A DNA stretch of 53,164 bases from an uncultured Verrucomicrobiota bacterium (GCA_903930345.1 CAIYYI010000396.1:1-53164), one strand, 5' to 3'. Counted from the first letter of the stretch, positions 31,346 through 41,439 are shown. Made by a program: numbers and translations. The notes: generated from the letters alone by a model not told the origin.

Positions 31346-32233
31346 ATGCGTTTCATACGGGATATTTTGGCGGAGAAGAAGGCGGCGGGTCGGCCTGCGG
31401 TCTCCTTTGAGTTTTTCACCCCCAAGACGGAGGAGGGGGACCGCACGCTGCTGACCCGCACGCTGCCCGCGTTGCAGGAACTCAAGCCGGATTTTTGCTC
31501 GGTGACCTACGGGGCCGGCGGCAGCACGCAGTCCAAGACCCTCATGCTGGTGGATCGGATCCAGCAGGACGGGGGCATTCCCGCCATGGCGCACCTGACC
31601 TGCGTGGGGGCCACCCGGCCGCAGATCACCCAGGTGCTGCAGGAAGCCCGGGGCCTGGGCATCAACAATATCCTCGCCCTGCGCGGGGATCCGCCGGGCG
31701 GGGTGGGGGAGTTCAAGAAGGTGGAGGATGGCTTCGAGTTCGCCCACGAGTTGGTGGCCCTGCTGCGGGGCCTGGGCGGGTTTTCGGTGGGGGTGGCCGG
31801 TTTCCCGGAGGGGCACATGGCCTGTAAGGAGGGCCGGCAGGTGGATTGGGACCGGCTCCAGGCCAAGATCGACTGCGGTGCGGATTTCGTGGTGACCCAG
31901 CTCTTTTTCAAGAACGAGTTTTACCTGGAAATGCGGGATTACCTGGACCGCAAAGGCGTGAAGGTGCCGCTCCTGCCCGGGATCATCCCGATCCAGAGCG
32001 CGACGCAGATCAAGCGGTTTACCACGATGTGCGGGGCGCACCTGCCGCCCACGCTGGTGGCCGATCTGGAAAAGCTGGGGGACAACGAGGCGGCGGCGGC
32101 CGAATATGGCATTGAGTATGCCACCCGGCAATGCGCCGAGCTGTTGCGGGAAGGCGTGCCCGGACTCCATTTTTACACCCTGAACAAGGCGCCGACGGTC
32201 ACGCGTATCGTAAAGAATCTGCATCTGGCGTAG
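31346..32233 (+). CDS. metF: Methylenetetrahydrofolate reductase
   Basis: VSFEFFTPKTEEGDRTL, FCSVTYGAGGSTQSKTL, AHLTCVGATRPQI, NILALRGDPP, VTQLFFKNEFYL. Confidence 0.94.
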   Translation: MRFIRDILAEKKAAGRPAVSFEFFTPKTEEGDRTLLTRTLPALQELKPDFCSVTYGAGGSTQSKTLMLVDRIQQDGGIPAMAHLTCVGATRPQITQVLQEARGLGINNILALRGDPPGGVGEFKKVEDGFEFAHELVALLRGLGGFSVGVAGFPEGHMACKEGRQVDWDRLQAKIDCGADFVVTQLFFKNEFYLEMRDYLDRKGVKVPLLPGIIPIQSATQIKRFTTMCGAHLPPTLVADLEKLGDNEAAAAEYGIEYATRQCAELLREGVPGLHFYTLNKAPTVTRIVKNLHLA

Positions 32234-32246
32234 GCCGGCCGAGCCC

Positions 32247-33473
32247 ATGGCCTTCACCGCCACCACCCTGACCACCTACCGCTTCGAGCGGTGGCGGGCC
32301 GTTGCCAACGGTGCCCTGGAGATGGCGGGCAGCACCTTTCTGCTGCTCATCGTGGTCCGGTGGCCCGGGGTGACGGCGTGGGAGAAGGCCCTGGTGGCTG
32401 GCGGCGGCAGCGCCGGGCTGCTCCTTTCCCCCCTCGTGGTTTGGTATGTGAGTCGGCAGGGGTGGACCACCACCTGGGCGGCTTCAGTCCTCTCGTTCTT
32501 TGGCGCGCTGGTGTTTCTGGGCATGGCGGCGTTTCCCATCCTGCCGCTGTACGTGGTGGGGTGTGTGGTGACGATGGCGTGCGCCTCCGCCTCCGTGCCG
32601 CTGATGACGCAGGTCTATCAGGAGAACTACCCGGCCAGCGACCGGGGACGGCTGTTCTCGCGGGCGATCATGATCCGCATTGGCACGGCGGCGGTGTTCA
32701 GCGATCTGGCAGGCCGCGGGTTGGCGGCGAGCAATGATCCCCGGTGGCTGCTGGTGGTTTTTGCGGTGGCCTTTGCCGGGGCCGGCTATTGTCTTTCCCG
32801 TGTCCCGTCCCGTCCCCTCGTCAAGGAGGCGGGGTCGCATCCCTTTCGGGCCATGCGGTATATCCGCCTGGATCCGCTGTTCCGGCGGACGCTGATCTGC
32901 TGGATGCTGATGGGCGTGGCCAACCTGATGATGCTGCCGCTGCGGGTGGAATTCCTGGCCAACCCCAAGTACGAGCAGAACCTGGATGTGGTGACCATCG
33001 CGCTGTTTGTGGGGGTGGTGCCGAACATGGTCCGGTTCATCCTCAGCCCGATCTGGGGGATGATCTTCGACCGGATGAACTTCTTCGCCCTGCGCGTGAT
33101 CCTGAACTTGGGGTTTGCGGCGGGAATCCTGGCGTTTTTCACCAGCAACAGCTTTGAGGGTCTGCTGCTGGGCGCGGTGATCTACGGGGTGGCCGGGGCG
33201 GGGGGGGATGTGGCCTGGAGCCTCTGGGTCACCAAGTTCGCCCCGCCGGACCGGGTGGCGGATTACATGTCTGTACACACCTTTTTCACTGGGGTGCGGG
33301 GGGTGCTGGCGCCGGTGGTGGCGTTTCCGCTGGCCATGCACTGGCCGCTCTCCTGGCTGGCCGGCTTCTGCGTGGGGCTGATCGTCATCGCCAGCCTGCT
33401 GCTGCTGCCCGAGGTGGCGTGGGACCGCAACCTGCGCGGCCGGGAACGGGTGATTGAGGATGTGAACGATTGA
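32247..33473 (+). CDS. MFS-type transporter
   Basis: About 12 hydrophobic segments over 408 aa; no specific substrate signature. Confidence 0.75.
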   Translation: MAFTATTLTTYRFERWRAVANGALEMAGSTFLLLIVVRWPGVTAWEKALVAGGGSAGLLLSPLVVWYVSRQGWTTTWAASVLSFFGALVFLGMAAFPILPLYVVGCVVTMACASASVPLMTQVYQENYPASDRGRLFSRAIMIRIGTAAVFSDLAGRGLAASNDPRWLLVVFAVAFAGAGYCLSRVPSRPLVKEAGSHPFRAMRYIRLDPLFRRTLICWMLMGVANLMMLPLRVEFLANPKYEQNLDVVTIALFVGVVPNMVRFILSPIWGMIFDRMNFFALRVILNLGFAAGILAFFTSNSFEGLLLGAVIYGVAGAGGDVAWSLWVTKFAPPDRVADYMSVHTFFTGVRGVLAPVVAFPLAMHWPLSWLAGFCVGLIVIASLLLLPEVAWDRNLRGRERVIEDVND

Positions 33474-35288
33474 TCAGGCCGCCTGGCGGGGCAGGAGCAG
33501 CTCGAAGCTGGCGCCCGGGCGCTGGCGGCCCAGGCGCAGGTCGCCGCCCATGCTGCGGCTGAGCCGTCGGCACAGGGCCAGCCCCAGCCCGATTCCCGGG
33601 GCGGTTTTGGCCGCCTCATGGGCGGATTTGTGGAACGGCCGGAACAGGCGGCGCACATCCGTGGCGTTGACCCCCTGGCCGTGGTCCCGGACGCGCAGCA
33701 TGGCGAACTGCTCGTGGGGCAGCGCCTCCAGATGGACGATTTTCTCGGTGGCGCCGGGCGCGGCGTACTTGCAGGCGTTGTCCACCAGGTTGAACAGGAT
33801 CTGCTCCACGGCGGTCAGGTCCACGCGCACGATGACCCCGGCGACCTGCGGGTCGGCATCCACCACCAGTTGCAGCCCGGCCTGGGCGCAGTGCTGTTCC
33901 AGGCGGGAGCGCACCCGCTCCACCAGCTCCCCCAGCCGGATGCGCTCATCCTGGCGGCGGGCGCTCCCGCGTTCCACGCGGGCGTAGGCCAGCACGTTCT
34001 CCACCAGGTGCCCGAGTCGGATCGCCTCCGCGCAGAGGGTTTGCAGGTAGGCCTTGCGCTTGGCGGGGTCCGGGACCATGTCCTCGGCGAGCATCTCCGA
34101 ATACATGCGGAAGGTGGTGAGGGGGGTGCGCAGCTCATGGGTGACGGCGGAGACAAAGGTGGCGCGGCGCTCGCTGAGGGAGATGGTGCCGTGCAGGAGA
34201 ATGGCGACGGCGACGGCGGCCAGCAGCACGCCCAGCCAGGCGGTGACGAGCAGCGCGCTGGTGGTGCTGACCGGCACGCTGGATGTGCCTGGCAGCGGCC
34301 CGGGCAGCAGTTGCACGGGCAGGGCGGCGAGCAGGCGGGCATGCGAGTCCGGCACCGTGCCGTTGAGCGGTTCCAGGCGGGCTTCCGGCAGGAGGTCGCG
34401 AATCTGCGCCAGGAGGTCGTGGCGGATGCCGGGCCAGTCGAGCCAGGAGCCCTGAAGGTATTCCCCCCCGTTGACATTGGCGCGCCGCACCAGCAGGAGT
34501 TCCGATCCCAGCCAGCAGGGCTGGGCTTCGGTGCTGCCCACGCCCGCCGAACCGCCCTGCTGCTGGGTATTGTCGTAGCTGGACTGCGCGGCCTGCTTGT
34601 AATTCTGCGCGCGGGCCTGCAGCTCCACGACATTGCGTGCCACCTGCTGCGCGGAATTGGCTGAGACGATGTCCATCTGTTGGGCCGGGGGCGGATTGGG
34701 CGCCTGGCTGCGGTTCTGGACCAGGACCTGTTCCACAAAGGCGTTGTTGCCGAACTCATACTTCTGGGTGGGCGGCGCCAGCCGGGCCAGGAGCTGGTCG
34801 CGCCGCAGAAAGGTGCGGAGCTGCGCCAGACGCTGCGTGGACACTTTGAGCTGGGCGGCGGGGACCAGGGCGGCATCCGTCTGTTTGCCGGGGCGGGCGA
34901 CCGGGACCTGCGGTGAGGTGACCGCCCCGCCGGGGGCAATCTGGAAGTGCAGCAGGACATTGGTGGGCATCTGCCGCAGGAGGGGCGAGGCGACCAGGAT
35001 ATCGCCATTGCGCAGCTCGTTGAACATGCGGTCATAGGCGCGCTCGGCGGGGTAAAAGGACTGGTAGTGGAAATAGGGCAGGGCGCTCTCCTGGGCGATG
35101 AGCGGGGAGAGGCCGGAATCCATGCGCCAGAGGGCCAGGCGCACCCGCTCCTCGCTCTCGGCCTGCTGGAGGGCCACCTGCTCGGCCTGCTCCAGCCGCA
35201 GGGCGGTCCAGGTGGCCCAGGTCATGGAGCCGAGCAGGATGGCCAGGCAGCAGCCGAAGATCAGCCAGACATGGAGGGGGCGGTTCAT
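33474..35288 (-). CDS. Membrane sensor histidine kinase with long extracytoplasmic region
   Basis: TM helices flanking a roughly 300-aa sensor region; H-box FVSAVTHELRTPLTTFRMYSEML; N-box LFNLVDNACKYA; GIGLGLALCRRL. Confidence 0.92.
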   Translation of the reverse strand: MNRPLHVWLIFGCCLAILLGSMTWATWTALRLEQAEQVALQQAESEERVRLALWRMDSGLSPLIAQESALPYFHYQSFYPAERAYDRMFNELRNGDILVASPLLRQMPTNVLLHFQIAPGGAVTSPQVPVARPGKQTDAALVPAAQLKVSTQRLAQLRTFLRRDQLLARLAPPTQKYEFGNNAFVEQVLVQNRSQAPNPPPAQQMDIVSANSAQQVARNVVELQARAQNYKQAAQSSYDNTQQQGGSAGVGSTEAQPCWLGSELLLVRRANVNGGEYLQGSWLDWPGIRHDLLAQIRDLLPEARLEPLNGTVPDSHARLLAALPVQLLPGPLPGTSSVPVSTTSALLVTAWLGVLLAAVAVAILLHGTISLSERRATFVSAVTHELRTPLTTFRMYSEMLAEDMVPDPAKRKAYLQTLCAEAIRLGHLVENVLAYARVERGSARRQDERIRLGELVERVRSRLEQHCAQAGLQLVVDADPQVAGVIVRVDLTAVEQILFNLVDNACKYAAPGATEKIVHLEALPHEQFAMLRVRDHGQGVNATDVRRLFRPFHKSAHEAAKTAPGIGLGLALCRRLSRSMGGDLRLGRQRPGASFELLLPRQAA

Positions 35289-35300
35289 GGTCGGGCAGGT

Positions 35301-36041
35301 TCAGTTGGCGGCGGCGACGCCCTCGGCGATCATGTACCCCTTGCCGCGCACGGTCAGCAGGATGCGCGGCTCCTCCGGGTTGTCCCGCAGCTTCGTCCGC
35401 AGGTTGGCGATGTGCATGTCGATGGTGCGCGTCTCGATGTTGCGCGGGTCCAGGCGCCAGACGCGCAGCAGCAGCTCATCCCGGGAAATGGCCCGGCCCG
35501 GGTTGGCGGCCAGGTAGCCAAGCAGCTCCGCCTCGCGCTCGGAAAGCTCCTCCCGGCTGCCGTCCGGGTAACGGATCTCAAACCGGGAGAGGTCCGCCGT
35601 GCCGCCGCCAAAATCAAGCCGCGTGAGGGCGTTGGCGCGCTCCGGGGAGCGCCGCAGGACGGCCTCCACGCGGGCCAGCAGCTCGCGGGCGCTGAACGGT
35701 TTGACCACATAATCATCCGCGCCCTCGCGCAGGCCGCGCACGCGGTCGGATTCCTCGCCCCGGGCGGAGAGGATGATCACGGGCAGGGTGGGGCGGTGCT
35801 GGCGCACGGCGGCCAGGATCTCAAAGCCGCTGGGCCCCGGCAGGATGAGGTCCAGGAGCAGCAGGTCGAAGGCCGCGCGCAGGGCGGTGGCCATGCCCTC
35901 CTGCCCGGTGGCGGCGGTGAGGGTCTCGTAGCCGCCAAAGTCCAGGGCGTCCACGAGGCCCTGCCGGATCGCGCGGTCATCTTCCACCACCAGGATGCGT
36001 TTCTTTTCCATAACCTTTTTGGCTGGTTTACGTGCGGTCAT
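35301..36041 (-). CDS. OmpR/PhoB-family response regulator
   Basis: RILVVEDDRAIRQGLVDALDFGG, LLLLDLILPGPSG, REGADDYVVKPFSARELLARV, winged-helix RTIDMHIANLRTKL; start at MTARKPAKKVMEKKR. Confidence 0.92.
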   Translation of the reverse strand: MTARKPAKKVMEKKRILVVEDDRAIRQGLVDALDFGGYETLTAATGQEGMATALRAAFDLLLLDLILPGPSGFEILAAVRQHRPTLPVIILSARGEESDRVRGLREGADDYVVKPFSARELLARVEAVLRRSPERANALTRLDFGGGTADLSRFEIRYPDGSREELSEREAELLGYLAANPGRAISRDELLLRVWRLDPRNIETRTIDMHIANLRTKLRDNPEEPRILLTVRGKGYMIAEGVAAAN

Positions 36042-36099
36042 GATAATCCTTCCGGGAGGCGGCGTGTGTAAAGGGTGCGTAAATCGCTGCGGCACTACA

Positions 36100-37014
36100 T
36101 TAGGGGAGGGGCGGAGGCGCTGGGCGTGGGGGATCCTGGGCGGCCAGGTAATCCTGGGCCAGGGGATGCCCGGCGGGGGTAAGCACGAGGTCGGCCCGAC
36201 CCTCGGCCAGGCTCTGCACCTCCAGGATTTTGAACAGCGCCTCGGCGATCTGGGGATCCTCGCTGATCTGCTGCAGCGCGGCGCCGACGATGCAGGGGCG
36301 CACGGCGCCGGCCTTGGCGAATTCAACGGCTGCCTGGCGTTCGGCGGTGCTGGTGATGATGCTCACCTGGTTGGCCCCATCCTGGCGGATGGCGGACGTG
36401 ACCTGGCGCAGCCGGTTGACCACTTTCTCCTCGATCTGGCGGATCATGCCGGCATCCCGGAAATGCACCTTTCGGATGTAGATGGAGCCGACGCGGTAGC
36501 CCCACTCCTGGGATTTGGGGCAGACCTCGTCGCGGACGGTGCCGCTCATGAAATGGCGGTTCCCCAGCATGGCGGAGAGCTTCATGTTGCTGAGGCACCG
36601 GACGGTGGCGTTGCTCACGTTGGCGGCAAGGGAGCCACGCGGATCGGCGTTCTTGAACAGGTAGGAGACCGGGTCGCTGACGTACATCTCATACCAGATG
36701 CCGATGCCCATGGGGGCGCCCTCCTCGGAGTTGACCGGCTGGCTGCGGAGGTACTCCTGGTCCAGGCGCATGTCGAGGGTGTGGCATTTGCCAAGCCAGT
36801 TGATGATAGGGGCCCGCCAGCCCAGCTTGAGCCAGAGGAAATGCAGGCCCGGCTCATCCAGCGTGGCCACTGTCTTCCCAAAGAGCACGTAAACCTTGCA
36901 GCGGCTCTCCTGCACCGTGGTGTAGAAACCGGCGAACTCCGCCAGGGCCAGCAGCACGGGCACCAGGATGAACATCCCGAAAAAGACCACGGCGGCGGCG
37001 GTAAAAAATTCAGT
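36100..37014 (-). CDS. SPFH/Band 7 domain protein (second of pair)
   Basis: N-terminal TM MTEFFTAAAVVFFGMFILVPVLLALAEF, VLFGKTVATLDEPGLHFLW, Band 7-like core. Confidence 0.82.
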   Translation of the reverse strand, partial: TEFFTAAAVVFFGMFILVPVLLALAEFAGFYTTVQESRCKVYVLFGKTVATLDEPGLHFLWLKLGWRAPIINWLGKCHTLDMRLDQEYLRSQPVNSEEGAPMGIGIWYEMYVSDPVSYLFKNADPRGSLAANVSNATVRCLSNMKLSAMLGNRHFMSGTVRDEVCPKSQEWGYRVGSIYIRKVHFRDAGMIRQIEEKVVNRLRQVTSAIRQDGANQVSIITSTAERQAAVEFAKAGAVRPCIVGAALQQISEDPQIAEALFKILEVQSLAEGRADLVLTPAGHPLAQDYLAAQDPPRPAPPPLP

Positions 37015-38002
37015 CATGGGGCACCTCCACAATGGCGCGGCGCGCCTGGCTGAAGAGTTTCAGGCGGACGTTGCGCACGTAGGCGCGGATGGCACCGGGC
37101 CCGCTCTGCTTCAGCGCACGCAGTTGGGTCGCCAGCGCGGTGAGCGGCTCCACCTCCGCGTGCGCGCGCAGGGTCTCGATCTCCACGGCCCGCCGGGACT
37201 GAACCAGCTTTTGGTCCGCCGAGGCCTGGGCGAGGCTGATATCCGAAGAGACCTGGTTATGGGCCGTGTTGATGGCCGCCAGGGCGGACTCCACCTCCTG
37301 GGGCGGATCGATGCCCGTAATCAGGGAGGCATCCAGAGTGATGCCGTAGCGGGCTGCCGAGCACTGGCACTCGCGGTCCATGTGCTCGTTCAGATCGCGC
37401 AGGTTTTTGCGGAGGTCATTGATGGAGATTCCCATGGCGGCGGTGAGGGTTTCGGGATCGGAGCCCGTCCCCCGGGCATGGGCCGGGGCCTCAAAATTGG
37501 CGATGCGCTCGCGCAGCACGGAGACGAAGTACCCCATGACGTGGACGATGGGCCGTTTCACTCCGAAGAGGTAGGCGTAGAGGTTGCGTTCGGCCACCCG
37601 ATAGCGGATCTGGCCGGTCAGGCCGGTGTTGAGCTGGTCCTTGGTGACCGCCTCCAGGAGCGTGCCCTGGTGGTTGGCCTCCGGGTCCTCCGGGTCGCAG
37701 GCCATGTTGATGGTCTGGGTGGCCACGGAGACCTTGTGCACGCGTTCCCATGGCCACTTGAAGTAAGGGCCACCAGGGGGGATGATGCGGACCTGGGGGA
37801 AGCGGTAGCGCTCCCGCTCATCCGACCGCAGGCTGGCGGAGACGGGGTCATCCAGCGTGGTGAGGCTGCCGATGCGCTGGGCGCGGCCTAAGCTGGTCTT
37901 GACGGCCCGCTCGCCCTGATTCACCGTGAAAAAACCGGCGGCCACGTAGCGCACCAGGAACCACGCGAGGAAACCTGCCAGGCAGCCGAGAATGATATTC
38001 AT
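37010..38002 (-). CDS. SPFH/Band 7 domain protein (HflK-like, first of pair)
   Basis: N-terminal TM, TVNQGERAVKTSLGRAQRI, PQVRIIPPGGPYFKWPWERVHKVSVATQTI; overlaps next gene by about 5 bp. Confidence 0.85.
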   Translation of the reverse strand: MNIILGCLAGFLAWFLVRYVAAGFFTVNQGERAVKTSLGRAQRIGSLTTLDDPVSASLRSDERERYRFPQVRIIPPGGPYFKWPWERVHKVSVATQTINMACDPEDPEANHQGTLLEAVTKDQLNTGLTGQIRYRVAERNLYAYLFGVKRPIVHVMGYFVSVLRERIANFEAPAHARGTGSDPETLTAAMGISINDLRKNLRDLNEHMDRECQCSAARYGITLDASLITGIDPPQEVESALAAINTAHNQVSSDISLAQASADQKLVQSRRAVEIETLRAHAEVEPLTALATQLRALKQSGPGAIRAYVRNVRLKLFSQARRAIVEVPHD

Positions 38003-38085
38003 AGATTTGCCTTGTTGGAACTAAGGCCATCCTGCCCCAATTCCGGCGCGCCAACAAGCCCAAACCGGTGACGATTCCGTATCCG

Positions 38086-41000
38086 TCAGGACCACTCGCA
38101 CAGCGTTTCCAGATGGGCGGCGGAGCCGTCGCGCAGCCAGCCGTCGAGCTGGGCCTGGTCCTTGAGCTGCTGGCCGCGCAGTCGCGGCACCTGCAGAAAG
38201 CGGCAGTCCAGGTCCGGCAGCGCGGTCAGGTCGCTCCAGAGCTTCTCGAACTGGGCGACCGGGAAGATGTCCTCCTGGCCGTGGCCCCACCGTTTTTTCA
38301 CCTCTTTGATGGTGATGTAGGTGGGCATGCGACTGGCCAGGCTGCGGATGCCGGCCAGCACGCGACCCTCATCGGCCAGGTCGGCGCGGTTCAGGCCGAA
38401 CGCCTCCAGCAGCCGGTCCAGGTCGATCCAGGTGGTCATGGAGTTGTAGTAGGTGAGCTTGAACTCCTCCTCCTCGCGCGGCATGGCGAGCCCCTCGACG
38501 AGCCGCAGCCGGTCGTTGACGCGGGCCAGGCCGCCGCCCCGGTCATCAATGCGGCGGGAGATCACCTCAAAGGTCAGCGCGGCTTGGGACTGGATATGGG
38601 CGCCCAGGATCTCGGCGTCCACATCCGCCCCCAGGGTGTCGATGTTGTGCAGCATCAGGTAGCGGAGCTGCGGGCGCTGCGCCAGGAGCTGCGCCAGCAC
38701 GCCGTTGCGGAACAGGTTGGGCAGCTCGTACCAGTGGCCCACCGGGTGCAGGCACTGGCCGGGCACGTTGTCTGTGTAATCGCCGGCCTCGCCGGTGGTG
38801 CGGGCCCAATTCAGGAGCGCGTTGCGCAGGCTGTCGCGCACCTTCTGCTGCTGCTGATCCAGGATCTGCTGCGGCATCTCCTCCCAGGCGAAGCGCAGAT
38901 CGCGCACCGTGGGCACCAGGCGCAGGCCCACCGCCCGGCCGGGCGAGAGCAGCACCGGCCCGGCGTAGCGGTAATTCTCCTGCTGCGCCAGGAACTCGGC
39001 CATCGGCTGGTGGGTCAGGTAGCTGGTGGTGAAAAGGTGGGGGAGGTCGGTGCCGACCTCGTGCGACACCCGGCGGCTCTTGGCCAGGTGGGTTTCCACA
39101 AAGGTGCGGTGTCGGCCGCCGAGCTTGCAGAAGGGGTGCAACGCCTTCACGACGCCCGCGCCCTGGGTCCAGCGGCTGCCGGCCCCGGCCGCCAGCGAGA
39201 TGACCGCCACCTGGCCCTGCTGCAGGGCCTGCCGCCCCAGCTCGCGCGCCTCCGCCGTGGCCAGACCGCTCACGACGAAGCGTCCGTTCTCGGCCCGCTC
39301 CACATCCCCGGGCCGCACGTCCTCAATGACGGCGTTGTTCGGCAGGCGGTTCTGGGCCAGGCCGATGCGGCCCTCCTTCAGATCCGCGCGGATGCTCTCG
39401 TGCTGCGCGCGGTCAAACCCGTTCGCGGCCAGCAGATCCCGGAGCGTCAATTGCGCGCCCCCCTCCGCCTGGCCGCGCGGCAGCATGACATCAAAGAGGG
39501 TCTGGAGCAGGCCCTGGAATTCGGGGCGGGTGCGGCACGCGCTGCCCAGCTTGTCCAGCTCTGCGCGCACGCGGGGGTTCAGGCTGCGCCGGTCCTGGCG
39601 CAGCCACTGGGGTACGCGCAGGTGGTAATAGCCCGGCGGCATCAGGCCCTGGTCGCCGCCCAGCAGGCGGGCGAAGGTGCCGTTCTCGTTGATGGCAAAG
39701 TCATACACCACCGGCTCCATCGCGAAGGGGAGGGCGTGCTGCAGCTCCCGGCGGGTTTCGGACATGATCGCCTGGAGACGCGCCTGCGCCTCCGTCTTGC
39801 GTGCCGGGGCGAAGATGAAGCCCATGCCGCCGCCGGACATGCCGCCCAGCATCCAGAAGCCCCAGAAGTCCGCGCCGAACTCCTGGCGCACCTTTTCAAT
39901 GAGCCGCTCGGTGAAATAGGTGGAGGCCCAGGGGATGATGGTCTGGATCGGCCCGAAGAAGTTGCGGGTGGTGGTTTCGCCGATGGCCTTCACATCGCCG
40001 CGTTTCAGGGCGTCCAGGATGTCGGTGAGGATGCCCAAAGCCTGCTGGCGGCCCTGCCACTCGTGCTGGCTGCGCAGGAGATATTTTTCCGTGACCATCT
40101 CCAGGATGGGCCCCACGTTCTGCGCCATGCCGCCATGCACCAGCACCAGGCTGTCCTGGAGCGCCTTGCGGGTGGCGGCCGAGGCCTCGGTCTGGTCCAG
40201 GATGTGGTGGGTGGGCATCAGCCGCCCGCGGCTGATGGAGGCCTCGGGATCGCCCTCCCGGGCCAGCGCGCCCTCGATCAGTTTCATGCCCGGCCAGACG
40301 CCGCCGGAATCCTGCCAGCCGCCACCGGAGCCGCTCAGCCACTCGCCGAGCAGCGCGCGCGCCAGCACCAGGCGGCGCTCGTTCTCCTGAAGCTGGCCCT
40401 CCAGGGACTTGGCCTGGCTGGTGGCCCGCATGCAGGCGGAGACCAGCGCCGCCAACAGCGTGGTGGAAACCGCGAGCCGGGAACCCTTGGGGATGTTGTT
40501 CACGCTGCTGACCAGCTCCAGGCCGCGGCCCGGCCCGGCGATCTGCGCCAGCAGATCCGCCAGCACCTGGCCGGAGCCCTCGATGCCGGGCGGCACCAGG
40601 CCGGAGGCAATCACCGCCGCCTTCAGCAGGCCCAGGTAATCCTTCGCGAAATCAAACACGTCCGCCAGGTTGGAGAGGTCGGCGGTGGCGCCGAGGTCCA
40701 CACTGGTCAGCCGCAGGACCGGTTCGTCGATCACGCGGAAATACGCCTCCACCGGCGGCTTCGGCTGCGCGTCGCGGCCATGCACGCCCAGGTCGATGGA
40801 GACGTTGAGCACCTTGGCCCCCTCCGGGTAATCCATGCCGAGGAAGAAGATGTCGCTCCAGCCGCAGTGGGTCAGGTCCATGCGCACCGGGGTGCATTCG
40901 CGCAGGATGGGGTAGGTGCCGTCCTCCGCGTTGGGCACCAGCAGCTCGGGGCGGATGCGCAGGGGCTGATCGGCCGGGTGGCCCATGCGGAACATCCACT

Positions 41001-41439
41001 GGTTGCCCTTGACCGAGCGCACGCTGCGGCGCACCTGGTCGGCCAGGGTCTGGAAGGCCAGCCGGTGGTAGGCGGTGGCCAGGGCGCTGGACACCCCGTC
41101 GTTGGCACCGTTGGTTTTCTGGATGGCCAGGAAGGCGTCGATCGCCTCCTCAAAGCGACGGTTCAGCAGGTGTTCATACCCGTGGAACGGGATGAGATTG
41201 TGCCCGGGCTCCACAGCGGGGGGGAGCAGCGGCGGCAGGTGAAACCGGTGGATGGCGTACAGGAAGAACAGGGCGCGGACCCGCTCGTAAAGGTTGCTGC
41301 TGGCGCGGCGGAAATCCTCCAGTCGGTCGCAGGCGGCGAGCAGTTCGGCGGATGACAGCCCGGCACACATCCCATCCAGCGGGCGGTTGCGCACGGCGGG
41401 ATCGGTGGCCGTGATGATCTGTTCAAAGGCGGTTTTCAT
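38086..41439 (-). CDS. Two-domain protein: N-terminal fucokinase/GHMP-like kinase, C-terminal UDPGP-family nucleotidyltransferase
   Basis: Kinase: PVRMDLTHCGWSDIFFLGM...KVLNVSIDLGV, NNIPKGSRLAVSTTLLAALV, SGGGWQDSGGVWPGMKLI, GGMSGGGMGFIF. UDPGP: LAAGAGSRWTQGAGVVKAL, HPVGHWYELPNLFRNGVL, YLMLHNIDTLGADVD, FKLTYYNSMTTWIDLDRLLE. ORF extends to 41469; ATG at 41439 looks better. Confidence 0.72.
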   Translation of the reverse strand: MKTAFEQIITATDPAVRNRPLDGMCAGLSSAELLAACDRLEDFRRASSNLYERVRALFFLYAIHRFHLPPLLPPAVEPGHNLIPFHGYEHLLNRRFEEAIDAFLAIQKTNGANDGVSSALATAYHRLAFQTLADQVRRSVRSVKGNQWMFRMGHPADQPLRIRPELLVPNAEDGTYPILRECTPVRMDLTHCGWSDIFFLGMDYPEGAKVLNVSIDLGVHGRDAQPKPPVEAYFRVIDEPVLRLTSVDLGATADLSNLADVFDFAKDYLGLLKAAVIASGLVPPGIEGSGQVLADLLAQIAGPGRGLELVSSVNNIPKGSRLAVSTTLLAALVSACMRATSQAKSLEGQLQENERRLVLARALLGEWLSGSGGGWQDSGGVWPGMKLIEGALAREGDPEASISRGRLMPTHHILDQTEASAATRKALQDSLVLVHGGMAQNVGPILEMVTEKYLLRSQHEWQGRQQALGILTDILDALKRGDVKAIGETTTRNFFGPIQTIIPWASTYFTERLIEKVRQEFGADFWGFWMLGGMSGGGMGFIFAPARKTEAQARLQAIMSETRRELQHALPFAMEPVVYDFAINENGTFARLLGGDQGLMPPGYYHLRVPQWLRQDRRSLNPRVRAELDKLGSACRTRPEFQGLLQTLFDVMLPRGQAEGGAQLTLRDLLAANGFDRAQHESIRADLKEGRIGLAQNRLPNNAVIEDVRPGDVERAENGRFVVSGLATAEARELGRQALQQGQVAVISLAAGAGSRWTQGAGVVKALHPFCKLGGRHRTFVETHLAKSRRVSHEVGTDLPHLFTTSYLTHQPMAEFLAQQENYRYAGPVLLSPGRAVGLRLVPTVRDLRFAWEEMPQQILDQQQQKVRDSLRNALLNWARTTGEAGDYTDNVPGQCLHPVGHWYELPNLFRNGVLAQLLAQRPQLRYLMLHNIDTLGADVDAEILGAHIQSQAALTFEVISRRIDDRGGGLARVNDRLRLVEGLAMPREEEEFKLTYYNSMTTWIDLDRLLEAFGLNRADLADEGRVLAGIRSLASRMPTYITIKEVKKRWGHGQEDIFPVAQFEKLWSDLTALPDLDCRFLQVPRLRGQQLKDQAQLDGWLRDGSAAHLETLCEWS

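Noticed and set aside
30167-32275. 702-aa minus-strand ORF over gluQ and metF
   Set aside because: Antisense to two clear housekeeping genes; no coherent protein features.
38068-41355. 1095-aa plus-strand ORF antisense to the kinase-pyrophosphorylase fusion
   Set aside because: Composition is Gln/Ala/Leu/His-rich with no recognisable domain; the opposite strand encodes clear motifs. Typical GC-rich antisense open frame.
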